A stretch of 22,518 bases of DNA. Origin: JBAZCO01 sp041654915 (GTDB lineage: Bacteria; Bacillota; Clostridia; Christensenellales; DTU072). Shown here one piece after another: positions 1-7,730 of the stretch (position 1 is the first letter of the stretch; every line of letters starts with the position of its first letter). The position numbers were made by a program, and so were the translations under genes. The notes beneath the pieces are model-generated. The model made no database searches and was not told the origin of the DNA. It saw nothing but the letters and a program-made list of their open reading frames with translations. The DNA lies in contig JBAZCO010000016.1 of assembly GCA_041654915.1 (NCBI GenBank), forward strand, positions 1 to 22,518. The letters are read 5' to 3'.

Positions 1-346
1 TTTCCAAGCAGTTTTCCTCATTCAAGAGGTCTTTTTTGTTCTCTAAATAATCGCCTATTTTACCGCCTAACTCTTTTGCTATGGGGTATCTTTGGGTCAA
101 CTCGCTCACCTTTTTAGACCATTTGTCATCGTCCTCACGCTTTTTGACCAAACCCTCAAGCTCCTTGATTCTTTGACTGCGTCTTGTGAATTCCGCCTCC
201 AAAGAATTGTAAGCCTCTATAAGCCCCTCTTTGGTGCTGAACTTCCCGTAAGAGGCGTCACCTCCCTTGTCGCTGCTGCCTGCAATGTCTTCTTTGCTAG
301 GCGCAACGGGTTCGGCACTCGCTTGTTCTAACACTTTGTTGTTCAT
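1..346 (-). CDS. Phage scaffold-like protein, partial (C-terminus beyond window)
   Basis: I translated this reading frame by hand. It opens with an ATG at 346, preceded by a strong AGGAGGA ribosome site (351-357), and stays open to the window edge, giving about 115 residues. A low-complexity start is followed by GKFSTKEGLIEAYNSLEAEF and then a charged helix rich in Arg, Lys and Glu. That motif, followed by a likely coiled coil, is typical of the scaffold or capsid-assembly genes that Clostridia phages carry right after the portal, and this gene lies 48 bases downstream of the portal gene. It would help capsid assembly in the cytoplasm. The C-terminal half cannot be seen, so a protease fusion or another role is not excluded. 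Family assignment is from motif recall and position. Confidence 0.7.
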   Translation of the reverse strand, partial: MNNKVLEQASAEPVAPSKEDIAGSSDKGGDASYGKFSTKEGLIEAYNSLEAEFTRRSQRIKELEGLVKKREDDDKWSKKVSELTQRYPIAKELGGKIGDYLENKKDLLNEENCLE

Positions 347-394
347 AGTTTCCTCCTGTTTTTAGCATATTTATTGCTTTTTTTATATTGTTTT

Positions 395-2269
395 TTACTT
401 TTGACTATTTAATTGGTCGGCATATTCCTTTAATCTCTTTAGTGTCCTATGCTCTTTGATATGATTGTTAATTGCCGTCTTTGCTTTGTCGGATAGCGAA
501 TCTCTGCCCTCAACCAAAAAGTTGGAGTGTTCCTCTATATGGATATCGTGTTCGTCCACTTCCTCTATGCCTGGGTCGCTTCCGTTTATTAACTCGCTGT
601 TTTCAATGTTGGATTTTTTTATGTGAGCGTCCTCTGTACTCCTTGCACTTTCCCAATTGCCAAAACCCATCATCTCAAGTATTTTAGAGCGGTTTCGGTT
701 GCTTATCTTGCCATTTTCGTCACCCAAAAGTCCGTTTCTTAACAGCTCCATAACCATACTGCGCCTTACTGCGGGAGTTTCTACCATCTCACTGTCTGCC
801 TCCATTACAATATCGTCACTTGTTAGTTCGCTGCCCAAAAAAGCGGCAATCTCTAGTTCCCCGTTATCGCCGCTTATCCGTATCATTCTTTCTGTTCTGG
901 CAAACTGTCTAAACAAGCGGAGAATCTGCTTTGCCACCTCTCTCACAGCATTTCGTATGCTTTCGGTAGTGACGGATAGCCGCTGATAGTCCTGCTCCAA
1001 TAACAGCGATAGCGCATAGCCGCTTATTGCGTTGGATGTTAGACTGTTGTTGTTAACATAATTTGTTACCCCCGATATCGTGACAAACTCACCTAACAAT
1101 CTGTCCTCCTCATCTCTAAACTCGGAGGGTACAGCCCCTGCGCTCATAAGTCTTGGGGGATTTGAGCCTTGCCTATACATAAGGACTTTGCCGGGAGGCA
1201 ATCCCTCGTCCTCTAGCCCGTCCACATCAACCGAGCCTTCCTCTACGGCAATCACTCCTATGCTAAGCCTGTTCATAAACTCGTGCTTTCTGTTCTTTAC
1301 CGCATTGTACGCTCTCTGCACGGGTATTAGCCGTTCTATCAAGCTCATACCGTAAAAAGAGTTTGGCTGTTCAATAGCAGTTTGCCTTACAAAGGGAAAG
1401 CACCTTGTACCTTCGCTGCCGTTTATGTAGGGAAGTTCTCCCTCGTACAATAGCTTGTCCTCGGCAATAATTACCAACCGTCCATTGGGAAAATCTTTAG
1501 ACGGTTGCTCATATTTTTCTATTACAAGCGCATGCCCCGTCTTAACTTCGCTAAACACCCTATAACTCTTTGCGCCGTACCCAAACCCGCCGCCGCTGTC
1601 TGCGGTGTCCATATTGATTACCGACACATCACCGCCCTTAACATCCTCGCCCCAAATATCATATATGGTTTTTATAGGATAAGCTTTGGCGTGTATTATG
1701 CTGCGGCAAGACTGCAAGTCGGGAGCGGCAAGGCTGTCGGGATATATTTCGTACGGCGGACATACAATGAGCTTAATATTGCCCTCATACACAGACTTCC
1801 CATCCTTTGTGGCAAGCATTTTTCCGCTACCTGCGCTCCACATAATTTTATAAAAGGCAGTTCCCGTGATTTCCGCCCAATAGTTAGCATAGCCTTGCAG
1901 TTTTACAAAATTATTATCAAGCTGCGTACTTTCCACCAATTTTGAGGACAGCCTAGCAATGTTGATATCGTTGTCCGATGCGCTTGCAGGCCGCACGCTA
2001 ACCTTGCTGTTCACCCGTGTAAACTTGGCAAGTCTGGATTCAATTACAGGCGCAATGTGGTTATACACCTCCCGCTCTTGCCAGTAGTACTGCTTGCCAA
2101 AGTCTACGATATCTCCCCCGGGGGATATCGCTGCGAATTGGTTGCCCAGCATAAAGTTTATATTAAGCAGCCACTTTGCTTCCATATTGCGCCTTGCCTC
2201 CCTGCGAGCGTCAAAGTCCTCTTGCACATTTTTTATTAGTTCATCCCTGTAATCTTCTTTAAACTTCAT
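395..2269 (-). CDS. Phage portal protein (P22-type)
   Basis: This 624-residue protein matches portal proteins of P22-like tailed phages in size and character. Portals form the dodecameric ring at the capsid vertex through which terminase pumps DNA and to which the tail attaches. Visible features are the N-terminal helix rich in Arg and Glu (about residues 8-30), the segment WLLNINFMLGNQF, the YNHIAPVIESRLAKF stretch near residue 70, a central helical region with IERLIPVQRAYNAVKNRKHEFMNR, and an acidic, His-rich C-terminal tail. The ATG at 2269 has an AGGAGGA ribosome site 4 bases upstream. It follows the large terminase by 47 bases and precedes a scaffold-like gene, the usual order of a packaging and capsid module. 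The frame is complete, with no sign of decay. Confidence 0.9.
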   Translation of the reverse strand: MKFKEDYRDELIKNVQEDFDARREARRNMEAKWLLNINFMLGNQFAAISPGGDIVDFGKQYYWQEREVYNHIAPVIESRLAKFTRVNSKVSVRPASASDNDINIARLSSKLVESTQLDNNFVKLQGYANYWAEITGTAFYKIMWSAGSGKMLATKDGKSVYEGNIKLIVCPPYEIYPDSLAAPDLQSCRSIIHAKAYPIKTIYDIWGEDVKGGDVSVINMDTADSGGGFGYGAKSYRVFSEVKTGHALVIEKYEQPSKDFPNGRLVIIAEDKLLYEGELPYINGSEGTRCFPFVRQTAIEQPNSFYGMSLIERLIPVQRAYNAVKNRKHEFMNRLSIGVIAVEEGSVDVDGLEDEGLPPGKVLMYRQGSNPPRLMSAGAVPSEFRDEEDRLLGEFVTISGVTNYVNNNSLTSNAISGYALSLLLEQDYQRLSVTTESIRNAVREVAKQILRLFRQFARTERMIRISGDNGELEIAAFLGSELTSDDIVMEADSEMVETPAVRRSMVMELLRNGLLGDENGKISNRNRSKILEMMGFGNWESARSTEDAHIKKSNIENSELINGSDPGIEEVDEHDIHIEEHSNFLVEGRDSLSDKAKTAINNHIKEHRTLKRLKEYADQLNSQK

Positions 2270-2316
2270 TGTTCCTCCTGATTTTTACCGAATTTTTATA
2301 GTTTATGTTTGCTTAT

Positions 2317-3744
2317 TTACAGTTTTTTTATTGCGTTCATCTTTCGCCGTAAAAGGTTTTCTTTGTAGCGTTGGTGCATAGTTTTTTCCTCTTTGGGCGG
2401 TTTTTTTATCGGTTTTGTCATAAGATAGTACCTCAGTTCGTCCAAAGCGTGGTCGTCTTTTTTTATTGGGGAGTCGCCGCCGCCCCACCAATATGACTTT
2501 AATTCCCGTATTAAGTTGACGCAATTCTTGAAAATAAATATGCGTGGCGGTCGGGCGGAAAAATAATCTTTTACCGTCGCTATCCCGCTAAACATATCCT
2601 TGTTAACTTTGGTATTTACCGCTATGCCTCGCTCAAAAAAGAGTTCCGCCACACTCTTAGATGAGGCAAGCGTTCTTTGCGATGCGGCGCTGTCAATAAG
2701 CGACTCAAGCATTCCCGATGAATTTTTTTTCCAATTTAGACGCTCTGCCAGCTCAAGTATTGCTTGTGAATGCCAAGTGATATCCTTGCCTTTTTCGTAA
2801 TGTTCCGCCGCAACATAAATATTGCCGTCATAGTCTTGGTAGTAAAAGTGACAGGATAAGGGATTGTTAAGCCCCGGGTCTATGCTTATATTAGACTGCC
2901 ACTCCTCGGGCAAGCTAAATGGCTCAATAATATGTACTGATGGGTCAAATTCGGGATACACCAACCCTTCGTTACACCTAAACCGTCCGTATCGTCTTGT
3001 TTCCAAGCTGTCGCCGCTCATCCCCCGTGACATCTTTTCCACCTCGTCGGCACTCAAAAAAGGGTTATCTCCCCACTCCATTGTGATATAGTATATATCG
3101 GGGTCGGAATAGGGATTTAAATATATCTCATCATAAACCCAACTCAAGCCTTTTAGGGGTGTCATTGTGCCAAACATTTCGCCGCATCTATCTAGCACAC
3201 GCATTTTGCATTCCTCATAAATTTCAAAGGGCGGCTCTTCGTCAAACCATACAAAGTCTAGCGATGCGCCTTGAAACTTCTCCCGCCCTTGGTCGGCGGA
3301 CTTGAACCCTATTTTGGACACGCCGCCAAAGACATTGTTAACATATATTGTGTCTATAATGCCTGTTTCGGGTGAGCCTTGAGAGCCTTCTCGCATAACA
3401 ATCTTGGACACCCAATCGGGGTTGAGGTAGTATAATATTTTGGATTGCGCAACTTCTCTTTGCACCTCGTAAGTAACGGACACAACCCAACCCGATGCTC
3501 CCGCACGGTTTTCTCTATAAGGATGTATCCCCCTTGCACGCCAGACGGTCTCCACCGCACCGCACTCGGTCTTGCCGCTGCGGTTGCCGCCAAATACCCA
3601 ACGGTTTCTGGCAGCGGAGCGGTGGAACTCCATCTGTTTTGCGTGTACTTTTTCCCCATTATTATAGCGTGCAAGAGTATTTTTTTCGTACCGTTTGGTT
3701 TGCTCTTTTTCTATCTCAAGAATTTTAGCAATGGTCTTTCTCAT
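2317..3744 (-). CDS. Phage terminase large subunit (packaging ATPase/nuclease)
   Basis: This is the motor that cuts concatemeric phage DNA and pumps it through the portal. Numbered from the ATG at 3744 (475 aa), the Walker A motif FGGNRSGKT is at 51-59. Walker B, LDFVWFDEEP, is at 162-171 with D168 and catalytic E169, and a coupling motif GTMTPLKG follows near 192. The RNase H-like nuclease domain shows its acidic residues at D289 (SIDPG), D351 (LIDSA) and D430/D431/D435 (DDHALDEL). All key residues are present, so the enzyme looks intact. The frame stays open to an ATG at 3801, but that extra stretch is antiparallel shadow of the preceding gene and lacks a ribosome site. The start at 3744 leaves about a 20-base overlap with the preceding gene; its own ribosome site is weak, which fits translational coupling. 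Confidence 0.94.
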   Translation of the reverse strand: MRKTIAKILEIEKEQTKRYEKNTLARYNNGEKVHAKQMEFHRSAARNRWVFGGNRSGKTECGAVETVWRARGIHPYRENRAGASGWVVSVTYEVQREVAQSKILYYLNPDWVSKIVMREGSQGSPETGIIDTIYVNNVFGGVSKIGFKSADQGREKFQGASLDFVWFDEEPPFEIYEECKMRVLDRCGEMFGTMTPLKGLSWVYDEIYLNPYSDPDIYYITMEWGDNPFLSADEVEKMSRGMSGDSLETRRYGRFRCNEGLVYPEFDPSVHIIEPFSLPEEWQSNISIDPGLNNPLSCHFYYQDYDGNIYVAAEHYEKGKDITWHSQAILELAERLNWKKNSSGMLESLIDSAASQRTLASSKSVAELFFERGIAVNTKVNKDMFSGIATVKDYFSARPPRIFIFKNCVNLIRELKSYWWGGGDSPIKKDDHALDELRYYLMTKPIKKPPKEEKTMHQRYKENLLRRKMNAIKKL

Positions 3745-4060
3745 AAAAAACTCTGTCCGCCCCCTCTCTAAGTTGGTCCTCTGTGAGGCGCTTAGCGTCA
3801 TTCATTGCGGCAACTTCTATGGCGTTATTTTCTTCCTCCAACTCCTTAATAAGTTGATGCAAGCGCTCTACTCGGGTTTTTCTTGCGTGCAATACCGCCC
3901 TTTCGTCCAATCTGTCGTATGGGAAAGCCAAAATAAATGCGTTTTCCCGTCCCCCATACAGTTCAAACTTGTTGTTTTTTCCATTAAAACGCACCCTGTA
4001 AGTTGCGTCCACTTCTCTTAGCCTGCTAGCTATATCAAAGACATCATTTTCTATAAACAT
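3725..4060 (-). CDS. Small conserved phage protein upstream of terminase
   Basis: This 111-residue cytoplasmic protein has a well-placed GAGGGAG ribosome site before the ATG at 4060. The N-terminal half, with VFDIASRLREVDATYRVRFN followed by FELYGGRENAFILAFPYDRL, looks like a small alpha/beta fold. Residues from about 58 to 100 form a charged helix or coiled coil (VERLHQLIKELEEENN). Proteins of this build, with a 'V-FN-K---FELY' core and a 'PYD-LD-R-V---RKTR' segment, are familiar to me as hypothetical genes next to terminase in Clostridia prophages. No function is established for them. Its 3' end overlaps the terminase start by about 20 bases, so the two are probably co-translated. A head or packaging accessory role is plausible but unproven. 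Confidence 0.75.
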   Translation of the reverse strand: MFIENDVFDIASRLREVDATYRVRFNGKNNKFELYGGRENAFILAFPYDRLDERAVLHARKTRVERLHQLIKELEEENNAIEVAAMNDAKRLTEDQLREGADRVFYEKDHC

Positions 4061-4091
4061 AAAACTCCCTCATAAATTTACAAATATTCTG

Positions 4092-4120
4092 TTTTATAGA
4101 CAGGTTAATCGGACTATAAT
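4092..4120 (+). promoter_or_regulatory. Possible sigma-A promoter of the SH3 protein gene
   Basis: A perfect TATAAT at 4115-4120 lies 40 bases upstream of the proposed TTG start. The -35 region 17 bases further up (TTTTAT, 4092-4097) is poor. The -10 match and position support a rightward promoter independent of the leftward phage operon, but strength cannot be judged. Confidence 0.4.
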
Positions 4121-4160
4121 CTATATGTAGCTGTTGGCTATAATAATCACGAGGTTTGTC

Positions 4161-4871
4161 TTGAAAAAAACTATCTTTATCCTCGCAATAATTTTGCTGG
4201 TATTGCTTAGCAAAGGCGGAGAAACCGCTTATGCCGGCACTGGCACACCGCATATAATTATTAGCGGTGATGTTTGGCTGTTGGATGAGATGTCGGGAGA
4301 AAAGCTATTTTTACTTCCCGATACTTATTTTGCCAGAATTAACGACTCCTTTGATGCAGAATATTATTATGTAACTTTTAATGGTGTGAGCGGCAAGATA
4401 AGCCGCAATTTAGTATCTGCCACAGGGTATCATACAACAGCAAAAGGCACGGGGGTTGATATGCGGGTGTCGGACGAAACCTACTCCAAGTACGGCAGCA
4501 TAAGGCTGAGGAGCGCCCCCTCCTATGCGGCAAAAGAGATAACACAAATACCCGTAGAGAACGGCTTTTATTTTGTGGGTAAATATCCCACCGATAGCGG
4601 CATATGGTACTACATTAATTACAGCGGAGTGTACGGATATATCGAAAGTGAGATAACCAATCAACCTGTACTGAATATTGAAGATTTTATTCCCGAATCC
4701 GCCCCCGTAACCAACACACCCACCGATAATCCCGATACTGACGGCAACATTTTTTCTGGCATCAAGGGCAGTGAGCTTAGAATCATAATTATTATTGGGC
4801 TTAGCGTGCCAGCGGTATTAATGCTCTTTTTGCTGTTCCGCCCCTCAAAGAGCCGCAAGTATTACGACTAA
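4161..4871 (+). CDS. SH3-domain single-pass membrane protein, antisense within phage operon
   Basis: This gene lies on the opposite strand to every phage gene around it. I chose the TTG at 4161, which follows a CGAGG ribosome site by 6 bases and starts directly with the signal sequence (KKTIFILAIILLVLLSK). The frame can be extended 27 bases to a TTG at 4134, but that gives a poorer N-terminus. The 236-residue product has a signal peptide (about 1-26), two SH3-like beta domains (about 30-80, and 105-160 with IRLRSAP and GVYGYIESE), a Thr/Pro/Asp-rich linker, a membrane span near 206-226 and a short basic tail. Bacterial SH3 domains commonly bind cell-wall peptides, so the protein is probably displayed on the outer face of the membrane. 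It could be a phage-borne moron or a host gene trapped by rearrangement. The ligand is unknown. Confidence 0.82.
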   Translation: MKKTIFILAIILLVLLSKGGETAYAGTGTPHIIISGDVWLLDEMSGEKLFLLPDTYFARINDSFDAEYYYVTFNGVSGKISRNLVSATGYHTTAKGTGVDMRVSDETYSKYGSIRLRSAPSYAAKEITQIPVENGFYFVGKYPTDSGIWYYINYSGVYGYIESEITNQPVLNIEDFIPESAPVTNTPTDNPDTDGNIFSGIKGSELRIIIIIGLSVPAVLMLFLLFRPSKSRKYYD

Positions 4872-4929
4872 CCCTATAATAATCATCCACCTAATAAAGC
4901 CTCAAGCTCCCCAGCCCTGCATGCCCTTA

Positions 4930-4965
4930 CTGTGTTTTTTAATTGTCCTCTGCTGTGTTTTTTAG
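4930..4965. repeat. Pair of 12-base direct repeats CTGTGTTTTTTA
   Basis: CTGTGTTTTTTA occurs at 4930-4941 and again at 4953-4964. The second copy covers the stop codon of the leftward gene that ends at 4962. They sit between the convergent ends of the SH3 gene and the terminase-small-like gene. They could mark an old insertion or deletion junction, or be chance in T-rich sequence. Confidence 0.4.
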
Positions 4966-5249
4966 ATTTCTCCTGCGTTTTCTTTATCGTCCTCACCGCT
5001 CTTTAGTGTGCCAATCAACCTTAGGCGCTCCCTCTCCAAGTCCTCATCCGACATATTCTCTGTTCCGCCGCCCCCTGCAAGTTCAAGGTAAGTCTTGAGC
5101 GCATTAATATCGGGCGGTATGTATTTTGTTTGTTGTTTTTCTTTTACAGGTCGCTTAACTCCGTTTTCGTCTATCACATATTCAATAAGTGTTTCTTTTA
5201 TCGTATACCCTGTTGCTTTTTTTAATAATACCTTATTCACATCTTTCAT
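4962..5249 (-). CDS. Probable phage terminase small subunit-like protein
   Basis: This 95-residue protein starts with an ATG at 5249 that overlaps the stop codon of the preceding gene in an ATGA arrangement, so the two are translationally coupled. The sequence runs VLLKKATGYTIKETLIEYV, then a basic KEKQQTKYIPPDINALKTYL segment, then a Gly-rich hinge and a charged helix (MSDEDLERERLRLI). Small proteins with this 'KKA-GY---E---EY', 'K---PPD--A-K--LEL' and 'M-DE-LE-ER-RLI' pattern lie next to large terminases in many Clostridia prophages. They are often taken as small terminase subunits that recognise the packaging site. The assignment here is by pattern and neighbourhood; an unrelated DNA-binding accessory protein is possible. 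The large terminase lies 1.2 kb further on, beyond the antisense SH3 gene. Confidence 0.6.
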   Translation of the reverse strand: MKDVNKVLLKKATGYTIKETLIEYVIDENGVKRPVKEKQQTKYIPPDINALKTYLELAGGGGTENMSDEDLERERLRLIGTLKSGEDDKENAGEI

Positions 5250-5752
5250 TTTGCCGCCGCCTTTTTTCTAGTGCTGGCAAAGTGCTTGGTTTTTTCCTTT
5301 AACGAAAAGGCATACAAGCAACTCCGTATCAAAAGTGGCTCTTCATTAAACAGAGTGATAAACCTCTCATTGGTGATTCCTAGCATATCCAAAAAGAACG
5401 CTGCTTTTTTTAGTCCTGTACGCTTTTTATACTTATAGTTGTCGGCGGTGATAGCACATTTATCCGTAATAAGCTCTTTTGTCATCCTATCAAAATAAAA
5501 GAGCCTAATTATTTCACCCTGTTCGGGTTTTAGGAGTTTTACAGCCGATAAAAGAGCATTATTTAATATTTTCAAATTATCTATTTTTGTACTTAGCTCA
5601 ATAATTTTATAATATATATTCGTTGGCGGATTGCAGGTTGTATTGTAGTCAAAGCTTGTGAGAATTTTTAGTCGCCTTTCGTATGCATCAATGGCAAATT
5701 TAATATCAGGTTTAGCGAAAAGTGCGGCAGATGCCCATATGGTGTCTAGCAT
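5246..5752 (-). CDS. Phage ArpU/sigma-70 region 4-like transcription regulator
   Basis: This 168-residue protein has a helical N-terminal half and a C-terminal region (about 73-127) that resembles sigma region 4 or ArpU-type phage late regulators. There, LLKPEQGEIIRLFYFDRMT matches the usual 'L-p-e-r-ii-l-Y-f-g-s' first helix pair. It is followed by a helix-turn-helix with a Tyr/Lys-rich recognition segment (DNYKYKKRTGLKKAAFFL). Such proteins activate the late or packaging genes downstream, which fits its place as first gene after a strong promoter. The ATG at 5752 has GGAG 6 bases upstream. An in-frame ATG at 5764 has AAGGAG only 3 bases away, and a TTG at 5788 lacks a ribosome site. Its stop overlaps the next gene's start by 4 bases. 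Confidence 0.68.
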   Translation of the reverse strand: MLDTIWASAALFAKPDIKFAIDAYERRLKILTSFDYNTTCNPPTNIYYKIIELSTKIDNLKILNNALLSAVKLLKPEQGEIIRLFYFDRMTKELITDKCAITADNYKYKKRTGLKKAAFFLDMLGITNERFITLFNEEPLLIRSCLYAFSLKEKTKHFASTRKKAAAK

Positions 5753-5807
5753 AATTTTCTCCATTGTCTCCTTCAATAATGTGAACAAATGTTCTAATTC
5801 TGTTTAA

Positions 5808-5837
5808 ATTATAACATCATCAAATGACGAATGTCAA
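5808..5837 (-). promoter_or_regulatory. Strong sigma-A promoter of the phage module
   Basis: Read leftward, a perfect -35 TTGACA (5832-5837) is followed after 18 bases by a perfect -10 TATAAT (5808-5813). Transcription should begin near 5800 and enter the ArpU-like regulator gene. A palindrome TGAC-GAAT-GTCA (5825-5836) overlaps the -35 box and could be an operator. Confidence 0.85.
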
Positions 5838-5868
5838 CCATAGGGGCAAATAATTTTGAACGAAATTA

Positions 5869-5913
5869 AACCCCGCTGTATTTGCCTGTGTTTTTGCAAA
5901 ATACAACGGGGTT
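5869..5913 (-). terminator. Rho-independent terminator of the giant surface-protein operon
   Basis: AACCCCGYTGTATTT and its complement form a stem of about 16 pairs (one G-U or mismatch near the middle) around a T-rich loop of about 10 bases. Read leftward the stem is followed by TTTAATTT, and read rightward by a T-rich stretch, so it may act in both directions. It lies about 80 bases past the last gene of the operon (stop at 5994) and 30 bases before the phage promoter, insulating the two transcripts. Confidence 0.8.
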
Positions 5914-5993
5914 ACTTATACTTTTAATTTTCTTATAGTTTATGAGATTAAATATAGCTTATTTTTGCTCCCAAAAAGCAAAAAGACAGCTGA

Positions 5994-6875
5994 TTAGTGT
6001 GATTCTATCTCTATTTCGTCTGTATAAAACTTTAGATTGTTATCCTTAAAGTAAGTGGTGAGTCCTACGGCATTTTCTAGTACCATAAATGAGGCAACCG
6101 CTATTATTGGTACAACTCCTAGGGAGCTTAGCCAAGTGCTTGCTATTAGTCCAAACAGCATAATATAAAGTGCTAATACGGATGAAAATATTGATGAGAA
6201 ACTTCTTTTAGCGGCAGGGAATGCGCTCCTTAGGGCGGGGAACACCTCTTTTTTGCCGCATACGATGTTAGGCACCCACTGGTTTAGCATAGTTGTTTTT
6301 AGTGAAAAGAGAATAATCACGGCAAATGCAACTATTGTTAGGGAGAGTATTTTAAATGCAGAATAAATAAATTTAAATAAATAGTATCCGCCAAGCAAAA
6401 TTGCGGCATCAATAGCCACAGTCATCAATGTATGCAATAATGCAAACAGGAGGGACTTGCCAAGAGAGCCAACAAAAGCTGCATAAAATTTTTCGGTGTA
6501 ACTTTCGCTCATTTTGCGGCAGAGAACCTTAGACAAGGGGATATATGTTAGCAGCAAGAAAAACTTAAACAGCGCATAAAAGAGCATAACTATAAAGAAC
6601 ATATTCCACAAACCTAAGGAGTTGTCGCTAAATGTTGCGCCAATATCACTAAAAAACTTCCCAAATGAGCCTTGTCCCCCTTCTAGCCAAGTGTTAACGG
6701 TTTCTTGCAGTTGGTCGGCAAGTTCTAGAGCATTAAACATTCCGCCAACAATCGGTCTTATGATTGCCACCAAAACGGCAAGGCAAATTAATATTAGCAC
6801 AAAGCTATATAAAAGCACCTTGAACAGCGTATCAATATTACCTAAAAAGATGGACATTGATTTTTTAAAAGTCAT
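5994..6875 (-). CDS. Six-span integral membrane protein, last gene of operon (paralogue of upstream gene)
   Basis: No catalytic motif is recognised in this 293-residue protein. It has about six membrane spans (near 18-40, 88-114, 139-164, 176-198, 228-250 and 251-270). A polar segment of about 45 residues follows span 1, and the N-terminus is short and basic. After span 4 it carries WVPNIVCGKKEVFPALRSAF (200-219). That 'P-I--G----AL--S----K' loop is seen in several polytopic families of unknown or poorly known function, such as the membrane domain of some glycerophosphodiesterases and DUF975-type proteins. The same arrangement occurs in the gene just upstream, so the two may form a heteromeric complex. 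The ATG at 6875 has a GGAGGG ribosome site and lies 21 bases from the previous stop. Location is the cytoplasmic membrane. A role in handling the co-encoded surface proteins is inference. Confidence 0.8.
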   Translation of the reverse strand: MTFKKSMSIFLGNIDTLFKVLLYSFVLILICLAVLVAIIRPIVGGMFNALELADQLQETVNTWLEGGQGSFGKFFSDIGATFSDNSLGLWNMFFIVMLFYALFKFFLLLTYIPLSKVLCRKMSESYTEKFYAAFVGSLGKSLLFALLHTLMTVAIDAAILLGGYYLFKFIYSAFKILSLTIVAFAVIILFSLKTTMLNQWVPNIVCGKKEVFPALRSAFPAAKRSFSSIFSSVLALYIMLFGLIASTWLSSLGVVPIIAVASFMVLENAVGLTTYFKDNNLKFYTDEIEIESH

Positions 6876-6896
6876 AGTTCCCTCCGTACTGCGGGG

Positions 6897-7721
6897 TTAT
6901 TTTTTGTAGTAGAATTCTCTTGGATAGTCTGTTCTTTTTATCTGTTCAATCTCATAGTAGCTTACCATAGTGAGAGTAAAAAGGTAAGTGGCAAGAAAGG
7001 AAAAGAGAATACTATCTGTCATATGCGACAATCTGGGGATATTGATAAGCCCTATTAAAGCGCCAGCAACATTGACAATTAGGACGGGGAGCGCAACAGC
7101 AAAGGCAAGCCCCGTAATATTTTTACTGCACTTATTAAGGCTAGCAACCAAAGCGTTTTGCGGTCTTACCCCCGTGATAGTCATTAGCGGCAAGAACAGC
7201 ATAACAAACCCCAGCATAAAGCACACCCCAACAAACATTAAAAACAGGGAAAATATGGATAACGCAAACGATATTATTGTAGAGTTAACCGCCTGCCACA
7301 GTGTGAGGAAAAGTGTAGTTAGCACTTTGTAAGCAAGGTAAATGACCGCATATAGCCCCACCGACGATATAGATGGGAAAAAACTATCATTAAACTCGGA
7401 AAATATAAAGTTGACCTTAAACACTCCCACTCGCATTGAGCGTGCAACAATGGTAGCTTGAACGGATAGGAAAAACACCGTCATAAGCAGAAATATAGCG
7501 CCTGCTATGGGAAAAACCATAGGATTTGCCCCAAAGTTCCATATATCCCAAAAGTTAAAGTTACCGGTTGTATAGTTAGCCGCCCAATAGCTAAATGCCC
7601 AAGTGGGTGTCATAAAGGCGGCTGATATGCCTATTGGCAAAGAGAACATAAACAGTATGAAAAATCTCCTGCCCTTTTCCAACACAAATAGATATTCAAA
7701 GGTTTTCTTTAAAAAAATCAT
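6897..7721 (-). CDS. Six-span integral membrane protein, third gene of operon
   Basis: This 274-residue membrane protein is of unknown function. I set the start at the ATG at 7721, which follows an AAGGAG ribosome site (7731-7736) that overlaps the stop codon of the previous gene. The open frame continues 55 codons upstream, but that part is an out-of-frame reading of the neighbour's Lys-rich tail. Predicted spans lie near 20-37, 68-92, 117-140, 149-180, 202-226 and 237-255. A 'P---ITG---QNALVASLNKCSKN' loop (178-201) follows span 4, and the C-terminal tail is Tyr- and charge-rich. The order of spans and the position of this loop match the next gene, suggesting duplication. It could be part of a transporter, a scaffold or a membrane chaperone for the surface proteins; nothing in the sequence decides between these. 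Confidence 0.82.
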   Translation of the reverse strand: MIFLKKTFEYLFVLEKGRRFFILFMFSLPIGISAAFMTPTWAFSYWAANYTTGNFNFWDIWNFGANPMVFPIAGAIFLLMTVFFLSVQATIVARSMRVGVFKVNFIFSEFNDSFFPSISSVGLYAVIYLAYKVLTTLFLTLWQAVNSTIISFALSIFSLFLMFVGVCFMLGFVMLFLPLMTITGVRPQNALVASLNKCSKNITGLAFAVALPVLIVNVAGALIGLINIPRLSHMTDSILFSFLATYLFTLTMVSYYEIEQIKRTDYPREFYYKK

Positions 7722-7730
7722 TGCCTGTCG

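Noticed and set aside
3745..3801. 19-codon N-terminal extension of the large terminase
   Set aside because: It has no ribosome site, would overlap the upstream gene by 77 bases, and reads as out-of-frame translation of that gene.
4872..4961. Search for a terminator after the SH3 gene
   Set aside because: I found no stable GC-rich stem with a T-run between the convergent genes.
5962..5985. Small hairpin TTTTTGC/GCAAAAA just past the 5994 stop
   Set aside because: The stem is AT-rich with no T-run on the leftward transcript; the stronger stem at 5869-5913 is the better terminator.
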